64,000 nucleotides of DNA from Roseburia sp. (GCA_023664725.1 JAMPFA010000003.1:1-64000); one strand, 5' to 3'. Shown: positions 53,258 to 62,390, counted from the stretch's first letter. Notes: a model not told the origin generated them from the sequence alone. Program-made: numbers and translations.

Positions 53258-54340
53258 TTGATAAATACAGAAATTAGTATGAAGCCAGAGTTATTTGGCC
53301 CCCTTTACCCTTACATTGTAAATCCACAGATCACAGATATTGATTTTAACGGAGAAGATCTGTGGATTGTCACCACGGATAACCGCCGGTGCAAAATCGA
53401 TACGGCCAGGGAAAAGATCACGGCGTCTTTTCTGGAACAGTTTACTGGCAGAATTGCCAATGAGGTGAGCCGTGGATTTAACCAGATGGACAATGTGCTG
53501 GAGGCGGAGACTGGGCATCTTAGGATTACCATAGTACATGAGTCCGTGGCCCTCACAGGAAGGTCATTTTGTATCCGAAAATCCCTGCCCAGGGTGCGTT
53601 TTACCCCGGAGCATGCCATAGAGCAGGAATATTGTTCCAGGGAAATGTTAGAGATGCTGGTGAACTGTGTGCTGGCGAAAATGAATTTTGTGTTCTGCGG
53701 GGAGCCGGCGGCAGGGAAGACAGAGTGCGCCAAGTTTTTTTCTCAGTTTATCCCGGCAAACGAGAAAGTGATCACCATTGAGGATAACCCGGAGTGGCAT
53801 TACAGACAGATCAACCCTGGGAAAGACTGCGTGGAGTTAAAGATCAATTCAAGACTGGATTACTCCAAGGCGATCAAGACATGTCTGCGGTTAAATCCAA
53901 ACTGGATGATGCTCTCCGAGGTGCGCTCCAGAGAGGCAAAGGCCCTGATTGAGTGCTGGTCCACGGGGATCAAGGGTTTTACCACTATCCACACGGATGA
54001 TGTGAGGAAGATTCCCGACAGGCTTTTAAATATGATGGAGAACAGAATGGATGCAGAGCGACTGGTGAATGACATTTATTCCTATGTGGATGTGGGGATT
54101 TTGCTGCGGAAAAAACAGAGTCCAAAGGACGGGAAGTCAAGACGGTATATTGACCAGGTATGCTTTTTTTACCAGAAAGAGGGAGATAACCGGATTGCCT
54201 TAATCGCCCGGGGAGGGAAGCTGCAGAAAGCGGCTCTGCCCCAGGAGGTTTTGGAGCGGTTTGCCAGGGCGAAGATTAAAGATCCGTTTTTGTGTAACAA
54301 GATACGGCAAGTGCTGCCGGAAGGAGGGGAAGAATGTTAA
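53258..54340 (+). CDS. CpaF/TadA-type secretion ATPase
   Basis: A 360-residue hexameric-type ATPase starting at TTG 53258, seven bases after GGGAGG. Walker A is FCGEPAAGKTECAK (Lys154), the Walker B region is WMMLSEVRSREA, and the His box is FTTIHTDDVRKI, all standard for the type II/IV secretion ATPase superfamily, CpaF branch. The N-terminal 120 residues carry the usual CpaF lead domain (ITDIDFNGEDLWIV). It powers assembly of the pilus or secretion fibre through the membrane protein encoded next, with which it overlaps by seven bases. Confidence 0.9.
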   Translation: MINTEISMKPELFGPLYPYIVNPQITDIDFNGEDLWIVTTDNRRCKIDTAREKITASFLEQFTGRIANEVSRGFNQMDNVLEAETGHLRITIVHESVALTGRSFCIRKSLPRVRFTPEHAIEQEYCSREMLEMLVNCVLAKMNFVFCGEPAAGKTECAKFFSQFIPANEKVITIEDNPEWHYRQINPGKDCVELKINSRLDYSKAIKTCLRLNPNWMMLSEVRSREAKALIECWSTGIKGFTTIHTDDVRKIPDRLLNMMENRMDAERLVNDIYSYVDVGILLRKKQSPKDGKSRRYIDQVCFFYQKEGDNRIALIARGGKLQKAALPQEVLERFARAKIKDPFLCNKIRQVLPEGGEEC

Positions 54341-55752
54341 AAAAACGAAAGGATTGGTATGTTTTTCTGCCAGTGATGCTTGCCGGCGGAATCTTAAGTT
54401 ATCTGTATCGGTTAAAACTGCCCTGTGTTGTGATCATTGGGGCTGCCTTTGCGGCAGCCCTGCCCCTCTGGGAAAAGGGGAGAAAAGTCAGGCAAAAACA
54501 GCAGATGCGTTTTACCGATGCCAATATTTATATGGAGCAGATGCTCTATTCATTTCGTAAAAATAATAAGATATTTTCGGCGCTTGCCGATGTGGAGCGG
54601 CTTTTTGCAGGAGGTGAGATGAAATCCTGTATAGAACATGCCCTGTCTTACATCCGGGATACTTACGGGGAGGGACAGGTTTTGGAGAAGGCTCTCGGTG
54701 TCATTGAGCGGGAGTATCCTGCCCAGCGCATCAGCTATATACACAGGCTGATGTTAAAGACAGAGAGACTTGGAGGAAACTGTGAGGCATCGGTCAGAAT
54801 TTTGTTAAAGGACAGGGATGTGTGGGAAAAGGAGACAGTTTCCTATCAGAAAAGATGCCAGTTTCAAAAGAGAAATATTCTGGCAGCAATACTCTTATCC
54901 TGCCTGTTGTGTTTAATGACTCCCATTCTCTGCCAGGGGGCTCTCCGGCAGGTGGCGGTGACAGACAGTCCGGTATATCAGATCACAACGGTTTTTATGC
55001 TGCTTGCAAGCCTTTTTCTCTACATGCTGACAGAGCACTATTTTACCAGGGACTGGCTGTCTAACAAATCATACAGGGATTCCAAGAGCAGTCTGGAACG
55101 GTATGAAAAAGTGGTGCATTACGATTTTGCGAAGGAGAGGAAAAGGAGCCTTTGTCTGGCAGCTCCGGCAGGGATTTTATTGTTGATATTTCTGGTTACG
55201 GGCCACTGGTTTTTGGTGGCGGGGATGTTTCCCCTGTGTCTTTTACTGGCATTTCAGCACAGGATCGACTACAGCCTTGCCCAAAAGAGTGTGATCCACG
55301 AGATAAGAAAAGCTTTTCCTGACTGGCTTATGGAAGTGTCTTTGCTGCTGCAGACAGAGAATGTGCAAAATTCCCTGAGAAAGAGCATGGAATTTGCACC
55401 GGATATTTTAAAGCCGGAGTTGGAAGTGCTGGTGGAGCGTCTGGAAGCAGCACCGGAATCTAATGTGCCCTATTCCAGGTTTTTACAGGAATTTGCCATA
55501 CCGGAGGTGGCCTCGGCAATGGGAATGCTCTATTCCCTCTCCGACGGCGGCGGCTCTGATGCCAATATCCAGATGGAGGAGATTTTGTCCAGAAATGCCC
55601 AGTGGATGGCGGAGTCGGAGGCCATGTCCAACCAGGATAAAGTGGCAAAAATGTATGCGCTGTTTTTGGTTCCAGCACTGCTTGGGGCGTTAAAGATGGT
55701 GGTGGATATGACATTGATCCTATTTGCCTTTTTTTCTCAGGTACATATATAA
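54334..55752 (+). CDS. TadB-TadC-like fused inner-membrane platform protein
   Basis: A 472-residue protein. Two halves each contain a cytoplasmic helical domain of the T2SF type followed by membrane helices: the first soluble block at about residues 60-175, helices near 180-240, the second block at about 310-440 (HEIRKAFPDWLMEVSLLL) and helices at both ends. In most Tad systems these functions are split between TadB and TadC; here one polypeptide covers both. It should anchor the CpaF-type ATPase and pass pilin subunits into the fibre. The start overlaps the ATPase gene. Confidence 0.75.
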   Translation: MLKKRKDWYVFLPVMLAGGILSYLYRLKLPCVVIIGAAFAAALPLWEKGRKVRQKQQMRFTDANIYMEQMLYSFRKNNKIFSALADVERLFAGGEMKSCIEHALSYIRDTYGEGQVLEKALGVIEREYPAQRISYIHRLMLKTERLGGNCEASVRILLKDRDVWEKETVSYQKRCQFQKRNILAAILLSCLLCLMTPILCQGALRQVAVTDSPVYQITTVFMLLASLFLYMLTEHYFTRDWLSNKSYRDSKSSLERYEKVVHYDFAKERKRSLCLAAPAGILLLIFLVTGHWFLVAGMFPLCLLLAFQHRIDYSLAQKSVIHEIRKAFPDWLMEVSLLLQTENVQNSLRKSMEFAPDILKPELEVLVERLEAAPESNVPYSRFLQEFAIPEVASAMGMLYSLSDGGGSDANIQMEEILSRNAQWMAESEAMSNQDKVAKMYALFLVPALLGALKMVVDMTLILFAFFSQVHI

Positions 55753-55761
55753 GGAGGAAGT

Positions 55762-56133
55762 ATGAGCCAGGTAATAAAATCTTTTACAGGAGTGTTTTTT
55801 ATGTTGTTGGTGCTGCTTTTGGGTGTTGGGATCCTCTCTGCCCAGATGGATGCATCCAATGCCATCAGTTACAAGGCGGATCTTGTGGCGGAGTTGGAAA
55901 ACAGCAATTACAGTCCACAGGTGATGAACGGGTGCATTGCCCAGGCCATTGACAATGGTTATGGAATTTCCATTAAGACATATACCAGGGGCGGCAGTGT
56001 CTGTGAATATACCACCCCATCGGCGGGGGATACCAGTGATGTGGTGATGGCGGAAGTGGTGCTTACGTACCCTTACCGGATCGGATTTTTGAACTCAGCC
56101 ACAGAACATCAGGTTAGAGGATACGCCAGATAG
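55762..56133 (+). CDS. TadE-like minor pilin
   Basis: A 123-residue protein behind AAGGAGGAAG. It starts MSQVIKSFTGVFFMLL with a hydrophobic helix at residues about 9-28, then a small extracytoplasmic domain ending VVLTYPYRIGFLNSATEHQV and GYAR. This layout, a helix at the very start plus a short beta domain, fits TadE/TadF minor pilins. Its first residues (Val4, Ile5, Lys6, Phe8) partly follow the pattern of the four Tyr8-Gly9 proteins. Two cysteines (Cys53-like in NGCIAQ and GGSVCEY) could form a disulfide. Confidence 0.65.
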   Translation: MSQVIKSFTGVFFMLLVLLLGVGILSAQMDASNAISYKADLVAELENSNYSPQVMNGCIAQAIDNGYGISIKTYTRGGSVCEYTTPSAGDTSDVVMAEVVLTYPYRIGFLNSATEHQVRGYAR

Positions 56134-56141
56134 GAGGAGCG

Positions 56142-56249
56142 ATGAAAAATGTAGTGGAAGAATATGGAACAGCGGTTATGTATGTATTGGCAGGGCTGTT
56201 GATCGGAGGAAGTCTTGGAAAAGTCCTTGCCATAGTTTCAGCATTTTAA
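56142..56249 (+). CDS. 35-aa pilin-like microprotein (Tyr8-Gly9 family)
   Basis: An open frame of 35 codons with TAGGAGGAGC directly before the ATG. The protein is MKNVVEEYGTAVMYVLAG followed by a second hydrophobic stretch to the end; essentially the whole molecule after Gly9 is a single membrane helix. The start aligns to 53051, 56260 and 56414. It lies eight bases after the TadE-like gene and ten bases before the next microprotein. Such genes are easily missed by automatic annotation because of their size. The strong ribosome site and the family resemblance support that it is real. Confidence 0.8.
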   Translation: MKNVVEEYGTAVMYVLAGLLIGGSLGKVLAIVSAF

Positions 56250-56259
56250 GGAGGAACGA

Positions 56260-56403
56260 ATGGATCAGATTATGGAGGAATACGGCGGCATTTTTCTTGG
56301 CGCCCTTGCAGGGGTCTTTGTGATTGCCGGAGCATTAGGACTTGTGTTTTCCGGGGGAATCCTTGGAGAGCTTATCATCCTCTTTGGGAATACGGCATGT
56401 TAG
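56260..56403 (+). CDS. 47-aa pilin-like microprotein (Tyr8-Gly9 family)
   Basis: ATG 56260 follows AAGGAGGAACG. The protein starts MDQIMEEYGGIFLGALAG and is hydrophobic almost to its end, which carries a single cysteine as last residue. Positions 4-9 (Ile, Met, Glu, Glu, Tyr, Gly) match the other family members exactly, and Leu16-Ala17 is shared with 53051 and 56142. It lies between two related genes with spacers of ten bases, so the three are a tandem array that probably arose by duplication. Confidence 0.8.
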   Translation: MDQIMEEYGGIFLGALAGVFVIAGALGLVFSGGILGELIILFGNTAC

Positions 56404-56413
56404 GAGGCCTGGT

Positions 56414-56884
56414 ATGAGAGATGTGATGGAGCAGTATGGAAAGGCGATTCTTGGCGCTCTTGTGGCTTCCCTTCTGTTTTCTATTGTCTTTGCAGGATTA
56501 AAAGTGGGGGAGACAAAAGGGCTTCCCGCCATTTTAGGGGCAGAGACTAAGAGTCAGGGGGTGGACTATGCCACTTACAAAGACGCAGAACAATCTGCCT
56601 TTGTGATGGAAAAGGAGAGGCCAAAAATCCGCCTTATGGGAACGGAGATTTGGACAGAAAGTGACTATGTGCCGGAGGACTTGTTTGCGGCGGAGGACGC
56701 AGAGGGAAATCCGGCAAAGATATCTATTCTTGAAATTGCAGATAAAACCGGACAGGAAATGGAAGCTGCGGGAGACAGTGTGATGTTTGAGAGCCAGGGA
56801 GTTTACCGGGTTCTTGTCAGAGCCATCGATTCTTACTGCGGTGTAACGGAAAATGAATTTCTGGTTCCGGTGAGAAGGAGGTAA
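56414..56884 (+). CDS. 156-aa pilin-like protein of the Tyr8-Gly9 family with extracytoplasmic domain
   Basis: ATG 56414 follows TAGGAGG. The start MRDVMEQYGKAILGALVASL aligns with the three microproteins, and one helix ends near residue 30. About 120 residues of soluble domain follow, with an acidic region and a C-terminal beta-like segment (GVYRVLVRAIDSYCGVTENE). It looks like a pilin of the same family that has gained a head domain, perhaps a tip or minor subunit. The next gene starts four bases after its stop, with a GTG. Confidence 0.72.
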   Translation: MRDVMEQYGKAILGALVASLLFSIVFAGLKVGETKGLPAILGAETKSQGVDYATYKDAEQSAFVMEKERPKIRLMGTEIWTESDYVPEDLFAAEDAEGNPAKISILEIADKTGQEMEAAGDSVMFESQGVYRVLVRAIDSYCGVTENEFLVPVRRR

Positions 56885-56888
56885 AGCA

Positions 56889-57545
56889 GTGAAACATATC
56901 ATATATGGGCTGGTGTGTACCCTGACAATCGTATTTACCGTGGTCATCGCCCTGACCCTTCAGGGCAGGACGCTGCGGAGCACAGAGATAGAACAGGCCC
57001 TGGCGGAATCGGTGGACGGTGCACTTTCCAATCTGATGGAAAACAATGTCTATCCCGTGGACAGTGAGGATTTGTTTGCGGCGGACTTGTTACAGGCGCT
57101 TTTGGCTCAGACAAACAGTACATCGGACATTACGGTATCTGTTTTGGAGGCAGATTTTGTTCATGGGATCTTGTCGGTGGAGATAACGGAAAAATATCGT
57201 CATCCCAACGGGAAAAAAGGGACAGTTTCCGCCTGCCGCACGGTCATTTTTGACAGGGATGTGGAGGAGGAAGAGGAGAACTTTGAGGTGAGTTTTTTTA
57301 CAGGAGATGAAGAGCTTTTTAAGAGGTATACCGTTCCGGGAGACGGGTATTGCAATATGCCGGCTGAACCTAAAATAGAGGGGAAGACCTTTAAGAACTG
57401 GAGGTTTGTCACTGGGGGAACTGGTGTGGCCAGGGAACAGCAGATCGTGTCAGAGGATACAGGGGTTTTGCGGCATGTGCTGGCATCCGGGGAGAATCCG
57501 GTTTGTGTTACGGGAGATATCTCGTTGGTGGCAGTGTTTCAATAA
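56889..57545 (+). CDS. membrane-anchored protein with a C-terminal repeat-like domain
   Basis: A 218-residue protein starting at GTG 56889, with AAGGAGGTAAAG before it. An N-terminal hydrophobic helix (residues about 4-25, IYGLVCTLTIVFTVVIAL) is followed by a domain with ALAESVDGALSNLMENN, reminiscent of TadF/TadE-like minor pilins. The last 70 residues (from about 148) contain GDGYCNMPAEPKIEGKTFKN and SLVAVFQ, similar in pattern to the InlB/Listeria-Bacteroides repeats of the next gene. It may be a minor pilin that binds the subtilase through matching repeats; that is inference. Confidence 0.6.
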   Translation: MKHIIYGLVCTLTIVFTVVIALTLQGRTLRSTEIEQALAESVDGALSNLMENNVYPVDSEDLFAADLLQALLAQTNSTSDITVSVLEADFVHGILSVEITEKYRHPNGKKGTVSACRTVIFDRDVEEEEENFEVSFFTGDEELFKRYTVPGDGYCNMPAEPKIEGKTFKNWRFVTGGTGVAREQQIVSEDTGVLRHVLASGENPVCVTGDISLVAVFQ

Positions 57546-57634
57546 AAATATGCAGATAGCTGCAGGGTTATATTTTGGCAGCGGGCGTTGTACTAATTTT
57601 AGAAGTAATATATTGAAAGTACAGGAGGAATTTG

Positions 57635-60600
57635 ATGAATATAAAATATAAAAAATGGAGCAGGAAAGCGGTTTGCTTTTTTTTGTCGGCGGGGCTTTTC
57701 TTTGGAATTTTTCAGAAACCGCTATTGGCTGGGGAGGTTGCTCAGAAGGAAGTGGAGAATATTTCTGATTTACAGAGACAAAAAGACGCAGAGTTTTTTG
57801 TTCATGAAAGGGAGCAACAGGATAAAGTTGTGCTTAAGAGCAGACAGCAGGAATTTCAGGAAGAAAAATCTGTGCAGGAAGAACCGGAAACGCAGGAGGC
57901 AGAAGAGCCGGCCACGGAGGCAGAGTGTGTGGAAGTTTCCAGTCTTACGGAGCTGGTTTTGGCAGTGAATGAACAGGGGCAGGAGGAGATGGAAGATTTT
58001 TCGGGAAAGTCTCTGCTTGTGCTGGGCGATATAGATCTGGAGAACATGGAACTTTTGGCTTCCGGCGTTTTAAGGGGATATGGTTTGACGGTCTTGATTT
58101 ATGATACGGAGAACGCCGCCAGGGAAGAGTTTAAGACACTGAAGAAAAAAGGTATGGCGGTGGAGATAAATGCCATGGTAGATGTCTGTGGTGATATAGA
58201 GGTTTCTGCTGTAAAAGAGAATGGGGTGGATGGCAATGGAAAAAAAGAGGAAGGCAAAAAAGAAGGTGGCCAAAATGAGAGGGAAAGTGTCACTGTAGCG
58301 GTGCTTGACAGCGGATATGACGCAGCCTCCTTTGGAGATTTGCGGATAAAAGGAGGAATAGATTTCACAGGAGAAAATGACATTGCAGACAGAAACGGAC
58401 ACGGAACGGCTATGGCAGGTATTGTGCTTTGCAATACAAAGGATGAGATAAATGTCATGCCGGTTAAAGTGGCAGATGAGACTGGTTTTACTACAGTGTT
58501 ACATATGTATATGGGAATGAGATATGCCATGGAGCAGGGGGCAGACATAATCAATATCAGCATGTCGGCATACAAATCTGCCCACAGCGGCATTTTGGAG
58601 GAAACGGTAAAGGAGGCGTCAGAAAAAGGGATTATGGTGGTGGTGTCCGCTGGGAATCAGGGGGAAGATACAAAGAATTACACACCTGCTAATATCCGGG
58701 ATGCCGTTACAGTCTCTTCGGCAGGCAGTGACAAAGTCAGGGCTTCCTACTCCAATTACGGGGAGACAGTGGATTACTGCGCCTATGGCGCTGTGGAGCT
58801 GACAGGGATTTCGGGACAAAAGGTTACGGCAACTGGGACATCGGTTTCCGCAGCTATAGTTTCTTCTCTTATGGCAAAGGTAAAGAGTCGGAATCCGGGA
58901 ATGAAAGGGGAAGAACTGCTGGGATTTTTAGATAGTATGGCGGAGGATCTGGGAGATGCAGGAACAGATATTTACTATGGCAGAGGATTTTTGACATTTG
59001 ATTCCGTTCAGGCAAAGGAAGATGAAAAAGTTAAGGAAGAGCTGCCGGGACTGCTGACCTGTGAGTGGAGATCACTGTCAGATGACGCTTTAAACGAATT
59101 GATCCTGGAAGCGGAAGATATTTATAAAAAGCGTTTTTTAGATGATATGTCAAAAGAAGAGCGGGAAGAGCTTTTGGGCAGGAAGGATATTTTGTACAAT
59201 CACAAGCATGGGGCAGTAGTCGTTCCAATGTCGGAGGATTGTGTACTGGGGGAGGAAAAGCGATTTGAGGGAACATTGTATGAATATCTCTACAGTGAGC
59301 TTTTCAAGGAATTTCAGGTTAACGGTTCTGCCCAAAAGGAGCATGATGGGGCAAACCAGACCATTCACATCAGTGCCCGCTCCAAAGGGGATTATTTTGT
59401 AAATCTTACCACTTCCCAGAATAAAACTTCTGCCAGGCTCTACGTCTGGGTCAACGGGTACAGCGCTAATCCCACTTCAAAATATATTCTCCACGCAGAG
59501 GGCACAGATGCAGGCGCTTTTGCATTTTCTGATATTTCAGTAAGTGCCAACGGTTCAGGGGACTTAAATGATATTACCGTTGGGGGGATTAAAGTAAGCA
59601 AAGCAAAGCATACGACTTTAAAGGACAAATACCAGACACGCACTTATGTGATCGGTGATCCGGATTATAAAGAAGATGAGACAGGAGACGGGGGCCTGGG
59701 AGGATTTATAAAACCAGAAAGCGATTCCTGCAGTGAGAACAGCCAGAAGTTTTCCTTTAAATTTACCCACAATGACGGGGAACATTCCTCCTCCAACGGC
59801 AATTATGCCCTGACTTATCAGTTGAATTACAGCGGTGTCCACGATACAACTTCCGGGAAATGGGGGAAGTGGACAACTCTTGAGGATAATACCTGCTTAA
59901 AAAACGGGAAAAAAGTCCATTCCAGAGAACTTACCTGCAACCACTGCAAAAAGGTGGTAAAGACAGAATCTAAGGAGGAGAAAATACCCGCCCACGGACA
60001 TTTGTTTGCGGAAGGGGTATGGAGCTACGATACCTGTCCCGTTACCGGAATCCCACAGGGCGTCCGGTATCAGCAGTGTACTTACAATTGCGGGGAAGCG
60101 GGATGGAGGATTAATTATCAGTACCTGAATGAAATTTATTATCATGTGATGGACAGTGAGGGGAGATATCCCAGTGATTATACTCTCTATGCCAGCAGCT
60201 ATTACCCCGGCGGTGCGGTGGTTCCGGGGTATACCTACGATGATGCGGAGGGAAAAACCAACCACAGAATCACAGTATTGCCCGAATGCACAGCACCGGA
60301 GTATGCCCTGCGCCAATATGTGGATGTGTCGAGAAAAGAGTACACCGTAACCTACAATGGAAACGGGTCGGACGGGGGAAATATGCAGGAGCAGAGAGTA
60401 TACTTTGGACAGGAATTTTCCCTGCCGCAAAACGGATTTTCTAAAACAGGATTTGATTTTGCAGGATTTTCTCTGGAAAAAGAGGGAAAAGGAGAAATTT
60501 TCTCAGAGGGACAAAAGATTGCAAAGAATCTTACCGGGGAAGATTTTGGCGTTGTCACGATCTATGCCCAGTGGAGGCCTCATACATACAGAATCACATT

Positions 60601-62335
60601 AGACAGCCAGGGAGCCTTTTCGCAGGGGACAAAGGAAGTCTATCAGAAATATGGTCAGTATTATTCCAAAGAAAAAGACAGGGAAGTGTCTTTTGCAAAT
60701 AATAAAATTGTGGTTCCGGAAAAAGCAAGGGCAGATGAAAGTCTGATGGGCAAAGAGAGAAAACAGAAATTTGCAGGATATTTTACGGAAAAAGGAGGGA
60801 AGGGATATGCCATGATAAAAGAGGATGGTAGTCTCATTTCCAATATAAAAAGTTCTGGAAACTACAGATATTTTACCAAAGACGCAACAGTCTATGCCTG
60901 TTATCAGGATATGTCTGCCATACAGTTTTCGGATAATCTTACGCCGGTGGACAGAAAGGTTGTAGGTGAGGGGGAGACCATACTGCCTAAGACGAAATGG
61001 AAAGAACATGGAAAAGACCTGACTGTGTTCTATGAGGGGGCGGAAGTTTTCTGTAAAGAGTTTAAAGCAATTTACAGGCTTTTGGGCTGGAGTCTGACAC
61101 CGGAAATTTCAGGAGAGGAGGAGCTGGTGTTAAGCCCGGAAAAGACAAGCTATACCTTTACCGGGGAGGAGGACGTGACCCTCTATGCCCAGTGGGACAG
61201 CAGCTACAATCTCGCCTACATAGGAAACACTCAGACAAGGGGAACGGACTATCTTCAACCAGTTAAAGCGGCAGTTGATAAATATACGTTCTGTGGAAAT
61301 GAGAAAGAGGAGACAGAACTGCCCGAAGGTGAGGGAATCGGCTACTTTGAAAAGGAAGTGGAAAAAGAGACATTCGATATCGTTTCCGGGGAGGCAAAGG
61401 ATAAGGATGGCAATCTCTACAGGGAAGTGATCCCCTATAGCTTTCAGGGATGGAGTATGTTCAGCGACAAAAAAGAGCAGGAGAAAAATAAGCAATATAA
61501 GAGAGAAGAGGGGGAGCGGGAAAGCAGGGAGATTCTTCTTGACGCTGTAACGGCAGCAAAAGAGACAGAGGGAAGAGGTCTTACCTTTGGGGTTCCTGCC
61601 AGTGAATTTGGAAATCTTGAAACATCCCTTTTGGGAGAGAAAACACCCTGTGTCAATCTGTTTGCCATCTGGGATGAATTTCCACAGATCAAGGCCAGTG
61701 ACCTTTACTTTTCCACAGAGGAGGCCAGGAGTGGCCGTTTAACCCAGGATTATCTGCTGGGACTGGCAGAGGCAACAGACAGGGAACTTGAGGGGATTAC
61801 GGATGAAAAGGGGACGATGCACCATGGAGAAGATGCGGCAAATGATACATCTTTTGTGATCATAGATTACAGGGAAGAGGATTTTACCGGGGCGGAGGGA
61901 AGTATGAGCTTTACCGTCACTTATGTAGCGAGAGACGCAGTGGGAAATGAGACAAGAAAAACAGTGACAGTCCACTTGATCGATACCACAGCAAAAAACT
62001 ATGACAAAGGTAAAGTCCGTTTTATCTCAAAAGAGCATATAGATACTCTGGGAGAAAAGTCCGTCTGGAGGACAGAGGAATATTCAGCCATTTTGGAGAG
62101 GGCCTTAAAAAACCGCAAGAGGGGGGAAGAGTACACAAGCCCCTCCGCCTTAGAGCAGCTCTTTGGCGCCAAGGCAGTAAAAAAGCCGGGGAGCGGAACC
62201 TGGGATACGGTGCTGCAGGTGTGGAAGTTTACCCACAGCCAGGTGCTTGAGGCGCAAAATTTTATGGCAGACAGTGGAATCAAGGGGAGCCAGCAGGCGT
62301 TTCTGGACAAATTCGGGTTCTGCCGGGTGCAGTAA
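57635..62335 (+). CDS. large secreted subtilisin-like protease with InlB/Listeria-Bacteroides-type repeats
   Basis: A 1566-residue protein from ATG 57635 behind ACAGGAGGAA. A signal peptide (KAVCFFLSAGLFFGIFQ) is followed by a Glu/Gln-rich helical pro-region. The S8 protease domain spans about residues 215-450 with an intact triad: Asp225 (VAVLDSGYD), His256 (DRNGHGTAMAGI), Ser403 (GTSVSAAIVSS). Next come a beta-rich region and repeats of the form YTVTYNGNGSDGG ... FDFAGFSLEKEGKG ... VTIYAQW, seen three or so times between residues about 905 and 1360. The C-terminal 130 residues are helical (SPSALEQLFGAKAV). No LPxTG motif is visible, so retention may depend on the Tad-like fibre. It closes the operon. 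Confidence 0.85.
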   Translation: MNIKYKKWSRKAVCFFLSAGLFFGIFQKPLLAGEVAQKEVENISDLQRQKDAEFFVHEREQQDKVVLKSRQQEFQEEKSVQEEPETQEAEEPATEAECVEVSSLTELVLAVNEQGQEEMEDFSGKSLLVLGDIDLENMELLASGVLRGYGLTVLIYDTENAAREEFKTLKKKGMAVEINAMVDVCGDIEVSAVKENGVDGNGKKEEGKKEGGQNERESVTVAVLDSGYDAASFGDLRIKGGIDFTGENDIADRNGHGTAMAGIVLCNTKDEINVMPVKVADETGFTTVLHMYMGMRYAMEQGADIINISMSAYKSAHSGILEETVKEASEKGIMVVVSAGNQGEDTKNYTPANIRDAVTVSSAGSDKVRASYSNYGETVDYCAYGAVELTGISGQKVTATGTSVSAAIVSSLMAKVKSRNPGMKGEELLGFLDSMAEDLGDAGTDIYYGRGFLTFDSVQAKEDEKVKEELPGLLTCEWRSLSDDALNELILEAEDIYKKRFLDDMSKEEREELLGRKDILYNHKHGAVVVPMSEDCVLGEEKRFEGTLYEYLYSELFKEFQVNGSAQKEHDGANQTIHISARSKGDYFVNLTTSQNKTSARLYVWVNGYSANPTSKYILHAEGTDAGAFAFSDISVSANGSGDLNDITVGGIKVSKAKHTTLKDKYQTRTYVIGDPDYKEDETGDGGLGGFIKPESDSCSENSQKFSFKFTHNDGEHSSSNGNYALTYQLNYSGVHDTTSGKWGKWTTLEDNTCLKNGKKVHSRELTCNHCKKVVKTESKEEKIPAHGHLFAEGVWSYDTCPVTGIPQGVRYQQCTYNCGEAGWRINYQYLNEIYYHVMDSEGRYPSDYTLYASSYYPGGAVVPGYTYDDAEGKTNHRITVLPECTAPEYALRQYVDVSRKEYTVTYNGNGSDGGNMQEQRVYFGQEFSLPQNGFSKTGFDFAGFSLEKEGKGEIFSEGQKIAKNLTGEDFGVVTIYAQWRPHTYRITLDSQGAFSQGTKEVYQKYGQYYSKEKDREVSFANNKIVVPEKARADESLMGKERKQKFAGYFTEKGGKGYAMIKEDGSLISNIKSSGNYRYFTKDATVYACYQDMSAIQFSDNLTPVDRKVVGEGETILPKTKWKEHGKDLTVFYEGAEVFCKEFKAIYRLLGWSLTPEISGEEELVLSPEKTSYTFTGEEDVTLYAQWDSSYNLAYIGNTQTRGTDYLQPVKAAVDKYTFCGNEKEETELPEGEGIGYFEKEVEKETFDIVSGEAKDKDGNLYREVIPYSFQGWSMFSDKKEQEKNKQYKREEGERESREILLDAVTAAKETEGRGLTFGVPASEFGNLETSLLGEKTPCVNLFAIWDEFPQIKASDLYFSTEEARSGRLTQDYLLGLAEATDRELEGITDEKGTMHHGEDAANDTSFVIIDYREEDFTGAEGSMSFTVTYVARDAVGNETRKTVTVHLIDTTAKNYDKGKVRFISKEHIDTLGEKSVWRTEEYSAILERALKNRKRGEEYTSPSALEQLFGAKAVKKPGSGTWDTVLQVWKFTHSQVLEAQNFMADSGIKGSQQAFLDKFGFCRVQ

Positions 62336-62359
62336 TCTGCCTGTTCCCTGACACAGGAA

Positions 62360-62386
62360 AAAGAGAGTGGGAATCCCGCTCTCTTT
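62360..62386. terminator. bidirectional intrinsic terminator
   Basis: AAAGAGAGTGGGA (62360-62372) pairs with TCCCGCTCTCTTT (62374-62386), with one G-U pair and almost no loop, flanked by A and T runs. It ends the subtilase gene and the convergent chemoreceptor gene. Confidence 0.82.
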
Positions 62387-62390
62387 ACGC

